A stretch of DNA of 64,000 nucleotides from UBA1847 sp942492205 (GTDB taxonomy: Bacteria; Pseudomonadota; Gammaproteobacteria; Steroidobacterales; Woeseiaceae), in NCBI GenBank assembly GCA_942492205.1, contig CALODT010000001.1:124001-188000 (forward strand), given 5' to 3'. Positions 1 to 8,154 of the stretch are shown here, piece after piece. A program made the position numbers and the translations under genes. The notes beneath the pieces are model-generated. The model did not search any database, was not told where the DNA came from, and was given only the letters and a program-made list of their open reading frames with translations. Positions within the stretch are counted from its first letter, which is position 1, and each line of letters starts with the position of its first letter.

Positions 1-130
1 CGTGATCGATCAGCGCATGCAACAGCTCTATCGGACTGCCCGATGCACCAAACCCGCCCACCATCACGGTGGCACCGTCCGGAATGTCCGCGACGGCCTC
101 GGCGACCGATGCGTATGTCTTGTCAATCAT
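1..130 (-). CDS. 3-oxoacid CoA-transferase subunit A, N-terminal part (runs off the window)
   Basis: Read on the minus strand, the first 43 codons encode a protein starting MIDKTYASVAEAVADIPDG, followed by the Gly-rich stretch MVGGFGASGSP and then IELLHALIDH. This is the usual start of the A subunit of acetoacetate/3-oxoadipate-type CoA transferases, which moves CoA between a 3-oxoacid and succinate or acetate. The ATG at 130-128 overlaps the TGA of the RpiR-type gene (ATGA), so the two are translationally coupled. The gene continues beyond position 1, so the catalytic B subunit and exact substrate cannot be seen. The linkage suggests that the RpiR protein controls an acyl-CoA-producing catabolic pathway. 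Confidence 0.8.
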   Translation of the reverse strand, partial: MIDKTYASVAEAVADIPDGATVMVGGFGASGSPIELLHALIDH

Positions 131-972
131 TCCAGGAATACCTCAGTCTTCTCCCAAAGCGCCTCGATTCGATCGATGCGATTGGTTGCATCGTCTTTGA
201 GCACCTTTGCAACTTCCGCAACCAGAAGCTCACAGATCGCGATGACAGGGACTGAACTATCAAACGGCCCAATTGCCGGCACTTCGATCTGGCACCAGGT
301 ATCGGCGAGCTCGACGAGTGGCGACAACGGGCTGTCGGTAATCGCGACCACCGTGATGCCGGCGTCTGCCAGGGCCCTGGTGGCGGCAACCGTCTGGCGC
401 CGGTATCGGTGGAAGTCGAAAACGACGACCGCATCGCCTGGCCCTGCATCACTCAGATCGGCGCCCAGCGCGTATTCGTCGAGCAGGCAGACACCCGGCC
501 GAACCATGGACAGGCCGCTGTGAAACGCATGCGCACCGGCGCGCGACGTCTCGCCGGACAGTATCCAGACCTTTTCTGCCCGCACGACAGGCGCGACCAG
601 CTCGGCGAGGCGATCCCCTTCAAGCGCATCGAACACGGATGAAATGGCGGCATTGATCGCCATCCTGGCCGGCACAATCTTGTCGCCGTCACTTCGGATG
701 CGCTCGCTCGGGCGTGAAATGCGATGCGACAAATCGCTGCGCACGTGTTGCTGCAGCTGCGTGTAGCCGTCGAAGCCGAGCTTGGTGGCGAAGCGCACGA
801 TGGAGGGCCGGCTGGTGCCTACACGACCGGCCAGGTCAGACACCGTGCCGAAAGCAAGCAGCGTGGGCTCGGCCAGCACGGCCTCGGCGATGCGCCGTTC
901 CGTCGGGGTGAGGGCGTTGCTGACCGCGGCGACCAGCTCCAGCGTTGATGTTCTCGGCCCCGTTATGTTCAT
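127..972 (-). CDS. MurR/RpiR family transcriptional regulator
   Basis: The 281-residue product has the two-domain RpiR layout. An N-terminal helix-turn-helix lies at about residues 15-80 (SDLAGRVGTSRPSIVRFATKLGF), and a C-terminal SIS-type effector domain at about 120-260 (WILSGETSRAGAHAFHSGL, VVAITDSPLSPL). SIS domains normally bind phosphosugars or related acidic metabolites; the ligand here is unknown. It is divergent from the aminomutase-like gene and upstream of the CoA transferase, so it probably regulates both sides. The ATG at 972 lies inside a perfect palindrome (971-985) and has no clear Shine-Dalgarno; there is an in-frame stop just upstream, so the message may be leaderless and autoregulated. 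Confidence 0.88.
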   Translation of the reverse strand: MNITGPRTSTLELVAAVSNALTPTERRIAEAVLAEPTLLAFGTVSDLAGRVGTSRPSIVRFATKLGFDGYTQLQQHVRSDLSHRISRPSERIRSDGDKIVPARMAINAAISSVFDALEGDRLAELVAPVVRAEKVWILSGETSRAGAHAFHSGLSMVRPGVCLLDEYALGADLSDAGPGDAVVVFDFHRYRRQTVAATRALADAGITVVAITDSPLSPLVELADTWCQIEVPAIGPFDSSVPVIAICELLVAEVAKVLKDDATNRIDRIEALWEKTEVFLE

Positions 973-985
973 ATTGTTACAATAT
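971..985. promoter_or_regulatory. Palindrome in the RpiR/aminomutase divergent region, probable operator 1
   Basis: ATATTGT-T-ACAATAT is a perfect 7+1+7 inverted repeat that overlaps the start codon of the RpiR-type gene. The core TGTTACA recurs exactly 30 bp away at 1005-1011, roughly three helical turns. The position suits binding by the neighbouring RpiR-type protein; this is inferred, not shown. Confidence 0.55.
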
Positions 986-1001
986 CACAATTCAATAGTA
1001 C

Positions 1002-1014
1002 AATGTGTTACATT
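1002..1014. promoter_or_regulatory. Second palindrome in the divergent region, probable operator 2
   Basis: AATGT-GTT-ACATT is a 5+3+5 inverted repeat sharing the TGTTACA core with the palindrome at 971-985. It sits 38 bp upstream of the GTG start of the aminomutase-like gene, where a repressor or activator could act on that promoter. Confidence 0.45.
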
Positions 1015-1051
1015 ATGCTCATCGAGCAGATTTTGAAAGACGAGGTGCAAC

Positions 1052-2506
1052 GTGGCGACTGCAGGCAAATATGTGCCAACGGAACGGGAACAGGCCTTCC
1101 AGGGCACAATCGAGAACCAGAAATACGAGCGCGAAATCATCAATGGCCTGGCGCCGTTCCTGAAGGACAAGGCGCCTAGCGACATCAAGAATTTCTACTC
1201 GGCGGACGAGCTCGCGGCGCTGAAGGCGCTGAAGGGCACGGAACGGGACGTCGAGGCGCGCATGCCCGTCAAGATGACGCGCCATTTTTTCGATATGGCC
1301 ACGAACAGCCAGCCTCTGCAGCGGCTTGTGAAGGCCAATCCGGACGAAACGCTCAATCTCGCCGGCTCCGAGGATCCCGGCTACCAGATGGACTTTGCGC
1401 CCGTCGAAGGGCTGTTGCACAAGTACGAAATGGGCCTGTTATACGCCGTCTCGACCTGCTCGGCGCACTGCCGCTTCTGTTACCGCGAAGAGCTGATCGC
1501 CCAGAAGGAAGTTGAGCGCCAGGATGGCACCGTGGCCAAGAAGGGACTGGCACAGATCAAGGATGTCACCGACTACATCCGGGAGCACAACAGGATGGTC
1601 GCCGCCAACGGCGGTCGACATCCGGAGACCGGTCGCGAGAAGCTCAGAGAAATCCTGTTGTCCGGCGGAGACCCGATGGTGCTGTCGAACCGCAAGATTG
1701 GCGCCTGGCTTTCCGCGCTTGCCGAGGCCGGCATCGAATCCATTCGACTCGGTACCAAGGAGATGTCGTTCTACCCGAAGCGCTTCGACGACGCGTTCCT
1801 GACCATGATGGACAACTTTCACGAGACGTACCCGGACGTTGGCTTTCGTCTCATGATTCATTTCAACCACCCGGACGAGTTCCTGCAGAAAGGGTCCGAC
1901 GGCGCCTATCTCACCAACCCCAACGGTTCGCTGAAATGGCACGAAGATACTCGCAACGCCATGGAAGGTGTCACCGCTCGCGGCTGGATTCATGTCGAAA
2001 ACCAGGCGCCTATCATCAAGGGCATCAACGATGATGCGGATGCGCTGCGAGTGATGCAGCGAGCGCTGTACCGCGCCGGCGTGGGCAATCACTATTTCTT
2101 CTGCGGCAGGGACATCGTGGCTTACCGCGCTTTCAACGTGCCCATCGAGACCGCATGGAACCTTCTCAATGAATCGCAGAAGGGACTGTCCGGCGTAGAG
2201 ACGCACGCGCGCCTGTCAATTACCCACTACAAGGGCAAGACAGAAGTGTCGGCCGTCACCAGTAAACCGATCCCCGGCGTCCCGGGAACCGAGAACGGCG
2301 TGCTGATTTTCAAGATCCTGCGCAACGCGCTGGACGCACCGGACCGGGGCAAGGTCTGTATCGTCGGACGAAATCCCGATGCGATCTGGTTTGACGACTA
2401 CGAAGATCGCGTCATCTTCGACGAGGCGGGCCTGTACGACTACGCCCGCGTTGACCGGAAAAAGGTCGAACTTGACCAGCCCGTTGGATTGGCCGTCGGC
2501 ACCTGA
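1052..2506 (+). CDS. KamA-family (lysine 2,3-aminomutase-like) radical SAM/PLP enzyme, atypical
   Basis: The 484-residue protein has the radical SAM motif CSAHCRFC (Cys136, Cys140, Cys143), which ligates the 4Fe-4S cluster, and the KamA-type segment LLSGGDPMVLSNRKIG. Family members move an alpha-amino group to the beta carbon of lysine or glutamate using SAM and PLP. The C-terminal half departs from classical enzymes: the Gly-rich DAPGGGGK loop holding the PLP lysine is absent, and THYKGKTEV stands at about the same place. The substrate therefore cannot be named. Start GTG at 1052 is preceded by CGAGG about 5 bases upstream. A class III aminotransferase follows about 100 bp downstream on the same strand, suggesting rearrangement followed by transamination. 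Confidence 0.8.
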   Translation: MATAGKYVPTEREQAFQGTIENQKYEREIINGLAPFLKDKAPSDIKNFYSADELAALKALKGTERDVEARMPVKMTRHFFDMATNSQPLQRLVKANPDETLNLAGSEDPGYQMDFAPVEGLLHKYEMGLLYAVSTCSAHCRFCYREELIAQKEVERQDGTVAKKGLAQIKDVTDYIREHNRMVAANGGRHPETGREKLREILLSGGDPMVLSNRKIGAWLSALAEAGIESIRLGTKEMSFYPKRFDDAFLTMMDNFHETYPDVGFRLMIHFNHPDEFLQKGSDGAYLTNPNGSLKWHEDTRNAMEGVTARGWIHVENQAPIIKGINDDADALRVMQRALYRAGVGNHYFFCGRDIVAYRAFNVPIETAWNLLNESQKGLSGVETHARLSITHYKGKTEVSAVTSKPIPGVPGTENGVLIFKILRNALDAPDRGKVCIVGRNPDAIWFDDYEDRVIFDEAGLYDYARVDRKKVELDQPVGLAVGT

Positions 2507-2604
2507 GCTGACGAGCGTCCAATAAAAATCTGGTGTCGAGCGGCGGCTGAGCTGCGCACGATACCCATCTGCTATCGTGCCGCGTTGCTGTTAGAGGTGC
2601 ATCA

Positions 2605-4119
2605 ATGGTGTCAAAAATGGCTAAGCTGAGAGACCCGCGTTCCGCCCTCGCTCACCTGGGCGAGATGCGCGACTGTGGCGGCCCCGCAATCACACGCGGG
2701 CTCACCGACGACGTCGTCCTGGACTTTCTGAAAGATCGGGCCGATCTCGCGACCGCGATCGACCGCGGCTACGCGGCATTTCTATCGCTCAAAGAGTCGC
2801 ATGCCGACTTTCTTGCCCTCGAGGAAAGCGAACAGATACGCCGTTCGCAAGAAGGCCTGAAAAACTTTTATGCAACGGACGGCGTCAATCCGTATGTTGC
2901 CGTCGCCGCGGCGGGTCCCTGGATCGTCACACTGAAGGGTGCGGTCGTTTACGACTGTGGCGGCTACGGCATGCTGGGATTCGGCCACGCGCCGCAGTTC
3001 GTGCTGGACGCAATGAACCAGCCGCAGGTCATGGCGAACGTCATGACGCCGAGCATCAGCCAGCTCGAATTCACCGAGCGACTGCAGCAGGAAATCGGTC
3101 ACACCCGGCCAGATGGTTTTCCGTACGCCAAGTTCATCTGCATAAACAGTGGTTCGGAAGCGATGACGGTTGCCTCGCGAATCGCCGATGCGCAGACCCG
3201 AAAACTCACCGATCCCGGTGGCCGCTACGAAGGACGCGAGATATGCGGGCTCACGCTGAAAGGCAGTTTTCACGGTCGTACCGACAGGCCGGCGCGCTTC
3301 TCGGATTCGACGCGCGAGAACTACGAACAACACCTCGCGACGTTTCGGGAAACCGACTACCTGCTGACGGTTGAGGCAAACGATATCGAAGCCCTCGAAG
3401 CCGTGTACGCCAACGCCGAGGCCGATCACGTTTTCATCGAGGCGTTCTTCATGGAGCCGGTGATGGGCGAGGGCAACCCCGGAATCGCAATCGAACCAGC
3501 TTTCTATCAGCGGGCGCGCGAATTGACGCGCGAGCACGGCACGGTATTTGTTGTTGATTCCATCCAGGCGGGTTTGCGCGCCCAGGGCGTGCTGTCCGTT
3601 GTCGACTACCCGGGTTTCAGCGGTCTCGATGCGCCGGATATGGAGAGCTACTCGAAAGCGCTCAACGCCGGACAGTATCCGCTGTCCGTGCTGGCGCTCT
3701 CGGATGCCTGCGCAAGCGCGTACCGACGCGGCCTTTACGGCAATACGATGACGTCAAATCCGCGTGCCATGGACGTCGGGTCTGCGGTCCTTGATTCATT
3801 GAGCGACGAATTGCGGGAGAATATTCGTGCCCGCGGCCGTGATTTGCTCGCGAAACTCGCAGCGCTTGTCGATGAAACCGACGGCGCGGTCGTCAGCGCG
3901 CAGGGCACGGGTTTGCTGGTGAGCTGCGAACTGGACGAGCGTTTCAAGATTCACGGCTCCGACAGCACCGAAGACTACCTGCGCCGCATTGGTCTTGCCG
4001 TCATCCATGGCGGTCAGCATTCACTGCGATTTACGCCGGTGTTCGATATCACCGAAAAGGAAGTCGACCTGATGGTAGCGCTCACGCGCCAGGCGCTGGT
4101 CGAGGGCCCAACTCACTAG
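2605..4119 (+). CDS. Class III PLP-dependent aminotransferase
   Basis: The 504-residue product shows the fold-type I class III signatures. INSGSEAMTVASRIAD is the cofactor phosphate-binding region, FVVDSIQAGLRAQG contains the Asp that pairs with the pyridine nitrogen, and SYSKALNAGQYPLSV carries the Schiff-base lysine. ATG at 2605 has AGAGG about 7 bases upstream. Enzymes of this class transaminate omega-amino groups (lysine, ornithine, GABA, beta-alanine). Next to a 2,3-aminomutase-like gene, a beta-lysine-type or other beta-amino-acid substrate is a reasonable guess but unproven. It is longer than the usual 420-460 residues because of an extended N-terminus. Confidence 0.83.
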   Translation: MVSKMAKLRDPRSALAHLGEMRDCGGPAITRGLTDDVVLDFLKDRADLATAIDRGYAAFLSLKESHADFLALEESEQIRRSQEGLKNFYATDGVNPYVAVAAAGPWIVTLKGAVVYDCGGYGMLGFGHAPQFVLDAMNQPQVMANVMTPSISQLEFTERLQQEIGHTRPDGFPYAKFICINSGSEAMTVASRIADAQTRKLTDPGGRYEGREICGLTLKGSFHGRTDRPARFSDSTRENYEQHLATFRETDYLLTVEANDIEALEAVYANAEADHVFIEAFFMEPVMGEGNPGIAIEPAFYQRARELTREHGTVFVVDSIQAGLRAQGVLSVVDYPGFSGLDAPDMESYSKALNAGQYPLSVLALSDACASAYRRGLYGNTMTSNPRAMDVGSAVLDSLSDELRENIRARGRDLLAKLAALVDETDGAVVSAQGTGLLVSCELDERFKIHGSDSTEDYLRRIGLAVIHGGQHSLRFTPVFDITEKEVDLMVALTRQALVEGPTH

Positions 4120-4207
4120 AGACTGCGTCCGCATCAAGGTGACGGCCGTCGGCTGCAACTCGAGCGACAGTCCGGCTAACGCGATAAAGCGTGGTTCAAC
4201 AAACAAA

Positions 4208-4699
4208 GTGCGCAACGAAACAACGACAATATCGCACGGCTTGGCGCACGATGGTTGCCGATTCCTGGAAACGGATACGTTGCTGCCGCTGCCAGTTGGT
4301 GAGGTGTTTGCATTCTTTGCCAACGCTGAAAATCTCGAACGCATCACGCCGCCGGAGCTCGCGTTTCAAATTTTGACGCCGACCCCCATCGACATTGAAG
4401 AGGGCACGATCATCGACTATCGGCTGCGACTCTTCGGAGTGCCGTTTCGCTGGCGTACCCGGATTTCTCAGTGGCAGCCGATCACACTATTTGCCGACGA
4501 ACAGCTTCGCGGGCCGTACAAGAGCTGGAGGCATCTGCACACGTTTGTCGAGCACGACAACGGCACCCGCATGACCGACCGCGTGGAGTATCGGTTGCCT
4601 TTCCAGCCTCTCGGCGTTCTCACGCTGCCCCTGGTCCGGCGACAGCTGGACCGGATCTTTCGCTATCGCGCGAGCGCCATCCGTCGGCTGTTGGCCTGA
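4208..4699 (+). CDS. SRPBCC-family protein (polyketide cyclase/START-like fold)
   Basis: The product has a well-conserved run starting LPLPVGEVFAFFANAENLER and continuing through ITPPELAFQILTPTPI, DYRLRLFGVPFRWRTRI, LRGPYKSWRHLHTF and MTDRVEYRLP. This is typical of a stand-alone SRPBCC subfamily of about 150 residues; such proteins form a hydrophobic pocket for lipids or aromatics. The frame is open back to 4139, but homology starts only near residue 35 of that longer reading, so the GTG at 4208 is the preferred start; a later start is possible. It follows the aminotransferase on the same strand and converges with udgX 20 bp downstream. Confidence 0.7.
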   Translation: MRNETTTISHGLAHDGCRFLETDTLLPLPVGEVFAFFANAENLERITPPELAFQILTPTPIDIEEGTIIDYRLRLFGVPFRWRTRISQWQPITLFADEQLRGPYKSWRHLHTFVEHDNGTRMTDRVEYRLPFQPLGVLTLPLVRRQLDRIFRYRASAIRRLLA

Positions 4700-4719
4700 T
4701 ACGAACCCGCCGGGGGTCG

Positions 4720-6192
4720 TCAATTCAGTCGAGTACCGCTGCGCATCACGAGGCTTTGTGCTTCTCGCAGCTCATCGACGAAGCGCGAGCGCTGTTCGCG
4801 TGCTGCATCGCGATCCGCCAAACGCAGCAGGTAGGCGGGATGAACGGTTACGATCGCAACGGCATCTCGATCAACCACCACAGGCTGCCCGCGAACGTCC
4901 GCGATCTTAACGGGTCGGCCGGTTACTGCGCGGGCCGCCGAGGCGCCGAGAGCGAGTATGACTCTCGGCGCTACGATCTCGCGCTCACTATCAAGCCACC
5001 AGCGGCAGGTCTCTATCTCGTCCGCAGTTGGCCGCTGATGAATGCGACGCTTGCCGCGAAGCGTGTGCTTGAAGTGCTTAACTGCGTTGGTCAGATAGAC
5101 GCTGTCGCGATTGATTCCGGCGTCGCGAAGCGCGTCGTCAAGGACCGCGCCGGCGGGTCCGACAAACGCCCGACCCGCGAGATCCTCCTGGTCGCCTGGC
5201 TGCTCGCCGACAATCATCAAATTCGCATCGGTCGGTCCCTCACCCGGTACGGCAGCCGTCGCCATCCGGCAAATATCGCATCGCGTACACCGCTTGAGCT
5301 CCATCGCCAGTGTTTCGAGCGTCGCCGGACCCTCCGGCGCCGTTTCTGTCATACCCGGTTGCTCCGCGACGAGCCGGCGCGCCGTTGCAACGGACGGCGC
5401 GGTGCCGGCGGGCGCGGCTCGCTGGGCAAGTTCCCCGCTGCGCGTGAGTTCCGGAATCAAACGACTCTCGGGCAGGTTGCGCCAGTATCGAGTCGGCATC
5501 TCCGCCTTCATCGCCCGAACTTTCAGGCGCGCAGGGTTGAATATGCTCGAGTAATAAACCCGCCAGTGCTCCTCGAGCGCGTCGCCTTGCGGGCAATCGG
5601 CACGGTTTGCGCCGTCCCCAAATGTCATCGACTCGCCGTCCCAGTGCGCACTGCGTTCCGGCGTTACAATTGACCACCGCATACCGGTGAAGCGACGCGC
5701 AAAGAACGGCGCCGTTCGCTCGACAATGTGGTGGTCGGGCTCGAACCAGGCAATGAACACTTCGCCCACCTCGCTGTCGGCGCGGCGAAAACGAACGAAA
5801 GCTTTCATCTTGTGCGTGTCTCGCCGCACACTCTTTGCCAGCCGCCGCGCGGCGTAAACGTCAACGTCGGCAACGTTGTCGAGCAGCCGCGGCTCGTCCT
5901 GTAGCCGCCAGAGCAAGCGGTACAGTAAAGCGAAGCGCGAGGCATCGCTGTGACAGAGAACAGTTTTTGCAAGCTCCGGGAATTTTCGCGATACGCGGAT
6001 CTGGCGTGAAGGCGCGGCTGGCTGCTGTGCGTCGGGAGCGGGACGCGCGCCAAACAGGTCGCCGCTGGCCGACGCAAGCCGAAATCCGACTCGATCCGGC
6101 GCGACCTGCTTGGCAAGTAGCCGGCGAGCCGCCGAACGCCATTCGCCGTAGTCCGCAGGTCTTTCGAGCGTTATCGAGACGGGATCGTTCAA
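4720..6192 (-). CDS. udgX: UdgX-type uracil-DNA-binding protein fused to an N-terminal DUF4130-type domain
   Basis: The 490-residue product has two parts. Residues 1 to about 250 match the DNA-metabolism domain often found with UdgX (DUF4130/TIGR03915). Residues about 290-485 form a family 4-like uracil-DNA glycosylase with Fe-S cysteines in CTRCDICRMATAAV, motif A GEQPGDQEDLAGRAFVGPAG and the C-terminal TVHPAYLLR. The diagnostic UdgX insertion GKRRIHQRP is present with its histidine at residue 385. In mycobacterial UdgX the equivalent His forms a covalent bond with the abasic sugar after uracil excision. It overlaps the upstream radical SAM gene by ATGA, so both are made from one SOS-controlled message. 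Confidence 0.92.
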   Translation of the reverse strand: MNDPVSITLERPADYGEWRSAARRLLAKQVAPDRVGFRLASASGDLFGARPAPDAQQPAAPSRQIRVSRKFPELAKTVLCHSDASRFALLYRLLWRLQDEPRLLDNVADVDVYAARRLAKSVRRDTHKMKAFVRFRRADSEVGEVFIAWFEPDHHIVERTAPFFARRFTGMRWSIVTPERSAHWDGESMTFGDGANRADCPQGDALEEHWRVYYSSIFNPARLKVRAMKAEMPTRYWRNLPESRLIPELTRSGELAQRAAPAGTAPSVATARRLVAEQPGMTETAPEGPATLETLAMELKRCTRCDICRMATAAVPGEGPTDANLMIVGEQPGDQEDLAGRAFVGPAGAVLDDALRDAGINRDSVYLTNAVKHFKHTLRGKRRIHQRPTADEIETCRWWLDSEREIVAPRVILALGASAARAVTGRPVKIADVRGQPVVVDRDAVAIVTVHPAYLLRLADRDAAREQRSRFVDELREAQSLVMRSGTRLN

Positions 6193-7424
6193 GCGAACAG
6201 GTCTCCCTGCTCGGGAGGGCGCGCAAGCTGGGCACGCAGGTGCGCTGATTCGAGTTCGCGGGCAGGGCGCCAGTCACGTGCGACGATGAACGGTCGTACC
6301 TTTGCCACCGACGCGGTCAGTCGGGCGACGTCGTTAAGACGCAGGGCGCCGAGCCGCCTGGCCTTGAGGATCGCGCTAACGCTGCGAGTGCCGAGCCCCG
6401 GTACACGAAGCAGTTCTCCGCGTGTGGCGCGATTGACGTCCGTTGGAAAACACTCCGGGTGGTTCAATGCCCAGGCAAGTTTGGGATCGACGTCGAGGTC
6501 GAGCATGCCGTTGTTGCCGCCGGCCAGGATTTCGTCGAGCTCGAATCCGTAAAAGCGTAGCAGCCAGTCAGCCTGGTACAGGCGATGTTCACGCCTTAGC
6601 GGCGGTGGCTGTGGCGGCAGCTCGCTGCTTGGATGTGGCGTAGGGCTGAAAGCCGAATAGTAGACGCGGCGCAGCTTGTAACCTGCGTACAGAGATGCGC
6701 TGGTTGTCAGGATTTTGCGGTCGTCCGAGGCATCGGCGCCGATAATCATTTGCGTGCTCTGGCCGGTGGCTTTCATCGCGCGGGGATTCGGCCGCCGGCT
6801 CTTTTCTTTCTTTTCATCCAGCTTCAGGCACACCGACGCCATCGCCTGCCGAATGCGGCTGGCGTCTTTCTCCGGCGCGAGCTTGCCGAGGCTGCTGCGA
6901 CTCGGTAACTCCACGTTGATCGACAACCGATCCGCGTAACGTCCGGCCGCTTCGAGCAGCTCGGGCGCCGCATCCGGAATGGTTTTCAGGTGAATGTATC
7001 CCTGGAAATGGTGTTGCTCCCTGAGGAGGCGAGCGACCTCCACCATTTGTTCCATCGTATAGTCCGGGCTCTTGATGATGCCGGATGACAGGAAGAGTCC
7101 TTCGATGTAGTTGCGCTTGTAGAATTCGAGCGTCAGCTTCGCGAGCTCAGCAGCGCCGAACCGGGCGCGCTGCACGTTGCTCGAGACCCGGTTGACGCAA
7201 TACAGGCAGTCGTACTGGCAGTAGTTTGTCAGCAACACCTTGAGCAGCGAGATGCAGCGACCGTCCGGCGCGTAGGAGTGACAGATACCCATGCCTTCAG
7301 TGGAGCCAATACCGCCCGTACTTTTCGAATTACGTTTTGTGGCGCCGCTGGAGGCACAGGACGCATCGTATTTGGCGGCGTCGGCGAGGATCGCGAGTTT
7401 GTCGACAGTTGAGAGATGGGGCAT
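6189..7424 (-). CDS. Putative DNA modification/repair radical SAM protein
   Basis: The 411-residue protein carries NYCQYDCLYC (Cys69, Cys73, Cys76), the CxxxCxxC cluster motif of radical SAM enzymes. It has two further N-terminal cysteines (GICHS, DGRC) and a C-terminal helix-hairpin-helix region at about 315-360 (LLRVPGLGTRSVSAILKARRLG) that would bind DNA. This domain order matches the family annotated as a putative DNA modification/repair radical SAM protein (TIGR03916), almost always found beside the UdgX/DUF4130 fusion. The reaction is unknown; repair of a base lesion is the usual proposal. Start ATG at 7424 has no strong Shine-Dalgarno. Two LexA boxes begin 33 bp upstream. Confidence 0.9.
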   Translation of the reverse strand: MPHLSTVDKLAILADAAKYDASCASSGATKRNSKSTGGIGSTEGMGICHSYAPDGRCISLLKVLLTNYCQYDCLYCVNRVSSNVQRARFGAAELAKLTLEFYKRNYIEGLFLSSGIIKSPDYTMEQMVEVARLLREQHHFQGYIHLKTIPDAAPELLEAAGRYADRLSINVELPSRSSLGKLAPEKDASRIRQAMASVCLKLDEKKEKSRRPNPRAMKATGQSTQMIIGADASDDRKILTTSASLYAGYKLRRVYYSAFSPTPHPSSELPPQPPPLRREHRLYQADWLLRFYGFELDEILAGGNNGMLDLDVDPKLAWALNHPECFPTDVNRATRGELLRVPGLGTRSVSAILKARRLGALRLNDVARLTASVAKVRPFIVARDWRPARELESAHLRAQLARPPEQGDLFA

Positions 7425-7456
7425 AGCGAGACGGAGTTAAGGAGCACGAGCCGAAA

Positions 7457-7476
7457 TACTGTCTATCTATACAGTA
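7457..7476 (-). promoter_or_regulatory. LexA (SOS) box 1
   Basis: TACTGTCTATCTATACAGTA fits CTGT-N8-ACAG and differs from the gammaproteobacterial consensus TACTGTATATATATACAGTA at only two positions. It lies 33 bp upstream of the radical SAM-udgX operon, where bound LexA would block transcription until DNA damage. Confidence 0.93.
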
Positions 7477-7495
7477 ACTGTCAAGATATACAGTA
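7476..7495 (-). promoter_or_regulatory. LexA (SOS) box 2, abutting box 1
   Basis: AACTGTCAAGATATACAGTA is a second CTGT-N8-ACAG site, sharing one base with the first. The centres are 19 bp apart, close to two helical turns, so two LexA dimers could sit side by side. It also lies 13 bp upstream of the ABC1-type remnant on the other strand. Confidence 0.87.
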
Positions 7496-7507
7496 GTTTG
7501 TCGAGCC

Positions 7508-7936
7508 TTGCGTGCTGATACCGTATACGCGGGGCTGATGGAAGCTGTGATCCACAAAGACAAGGCTGCGATTCCCGGCCTGTTGCGCAACATGGGTCTC
7601 CTGAAAGAAAGCGGTGAGCCGCTGTCGAGGGACATGACGGACCCTTACGTAGAGCTTGTGCACGATGTCGTCAGAACGTCGCCACCTTTTACCTTCGGCG
7701 ATGACGCCTCGCTCTACGAAAGCCTCTACGAGTTGGGCATGGAAAACTGGCAGGACGCCAACGATATTCGTGTGCCGCGCGACATGCTGTTTATTGATCG
7801 AACCCTCATTGGACTTTTTGGCAACCTGGGCAAGCTCCGGGCAACCGGTCCCTGGAGAGCACTGGTACGCAGCTACACGGCGCCTTCGCCAGCGGGGCAG
7901 AACAACACAGAGCGGCGCCAGAAAAACGCCGCGTAA
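7508..7936 (+). pseudogene. C-terminal remnant of an ABC1/UbiB-family kinase-like protein
   Basis: The 142-residue frame matches only the C-terminal segment of AarF/ABC1/UbiB-type proteins; VPRDMLFIDRTLIGLFGNL and LRATGPWRALVRSY are typical of that end. The ATP-binding and catalytic part (normally about 300 residues before this) is missing, and the sequence upstream is occupied by the LexA boxes and the radical SAM operon. The best start is a TTG at 7508 with no clear ribosome-binding site. It looks like the leftover of a full-length gene after insertion or deletion at 7500, although a short expressed protein cannot be excluded. Confidence 0.6.
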
Positions 7937-8154
7937 CGTGTTCGGCGGCTCTAGCAAAGCATGCCTTGTTGATGCATAGCGGCACACATTCCGTGAACAA
8001 GTGCCGCTGTTTTCGCTCAGCTGGTACAAGTAGAAACAGGCGAAAGGGCGTGTCTTGCGGTAACATCTCCGCTCTTAAAAACTCCTCGGCTGCTCCGCGC
8101 ATTCTCCTGCGCAGATGACGAAGTCAGCCGTCCCTGCTTCTTCCGGAATAATCA

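Noticed and set aside
4471..5673. 400-codon plus-strand frame opposite udgX
   Set aside because: Complementary-strand shadow of the udgX fusion; no domain signature, and it would overlap two genuine genes.
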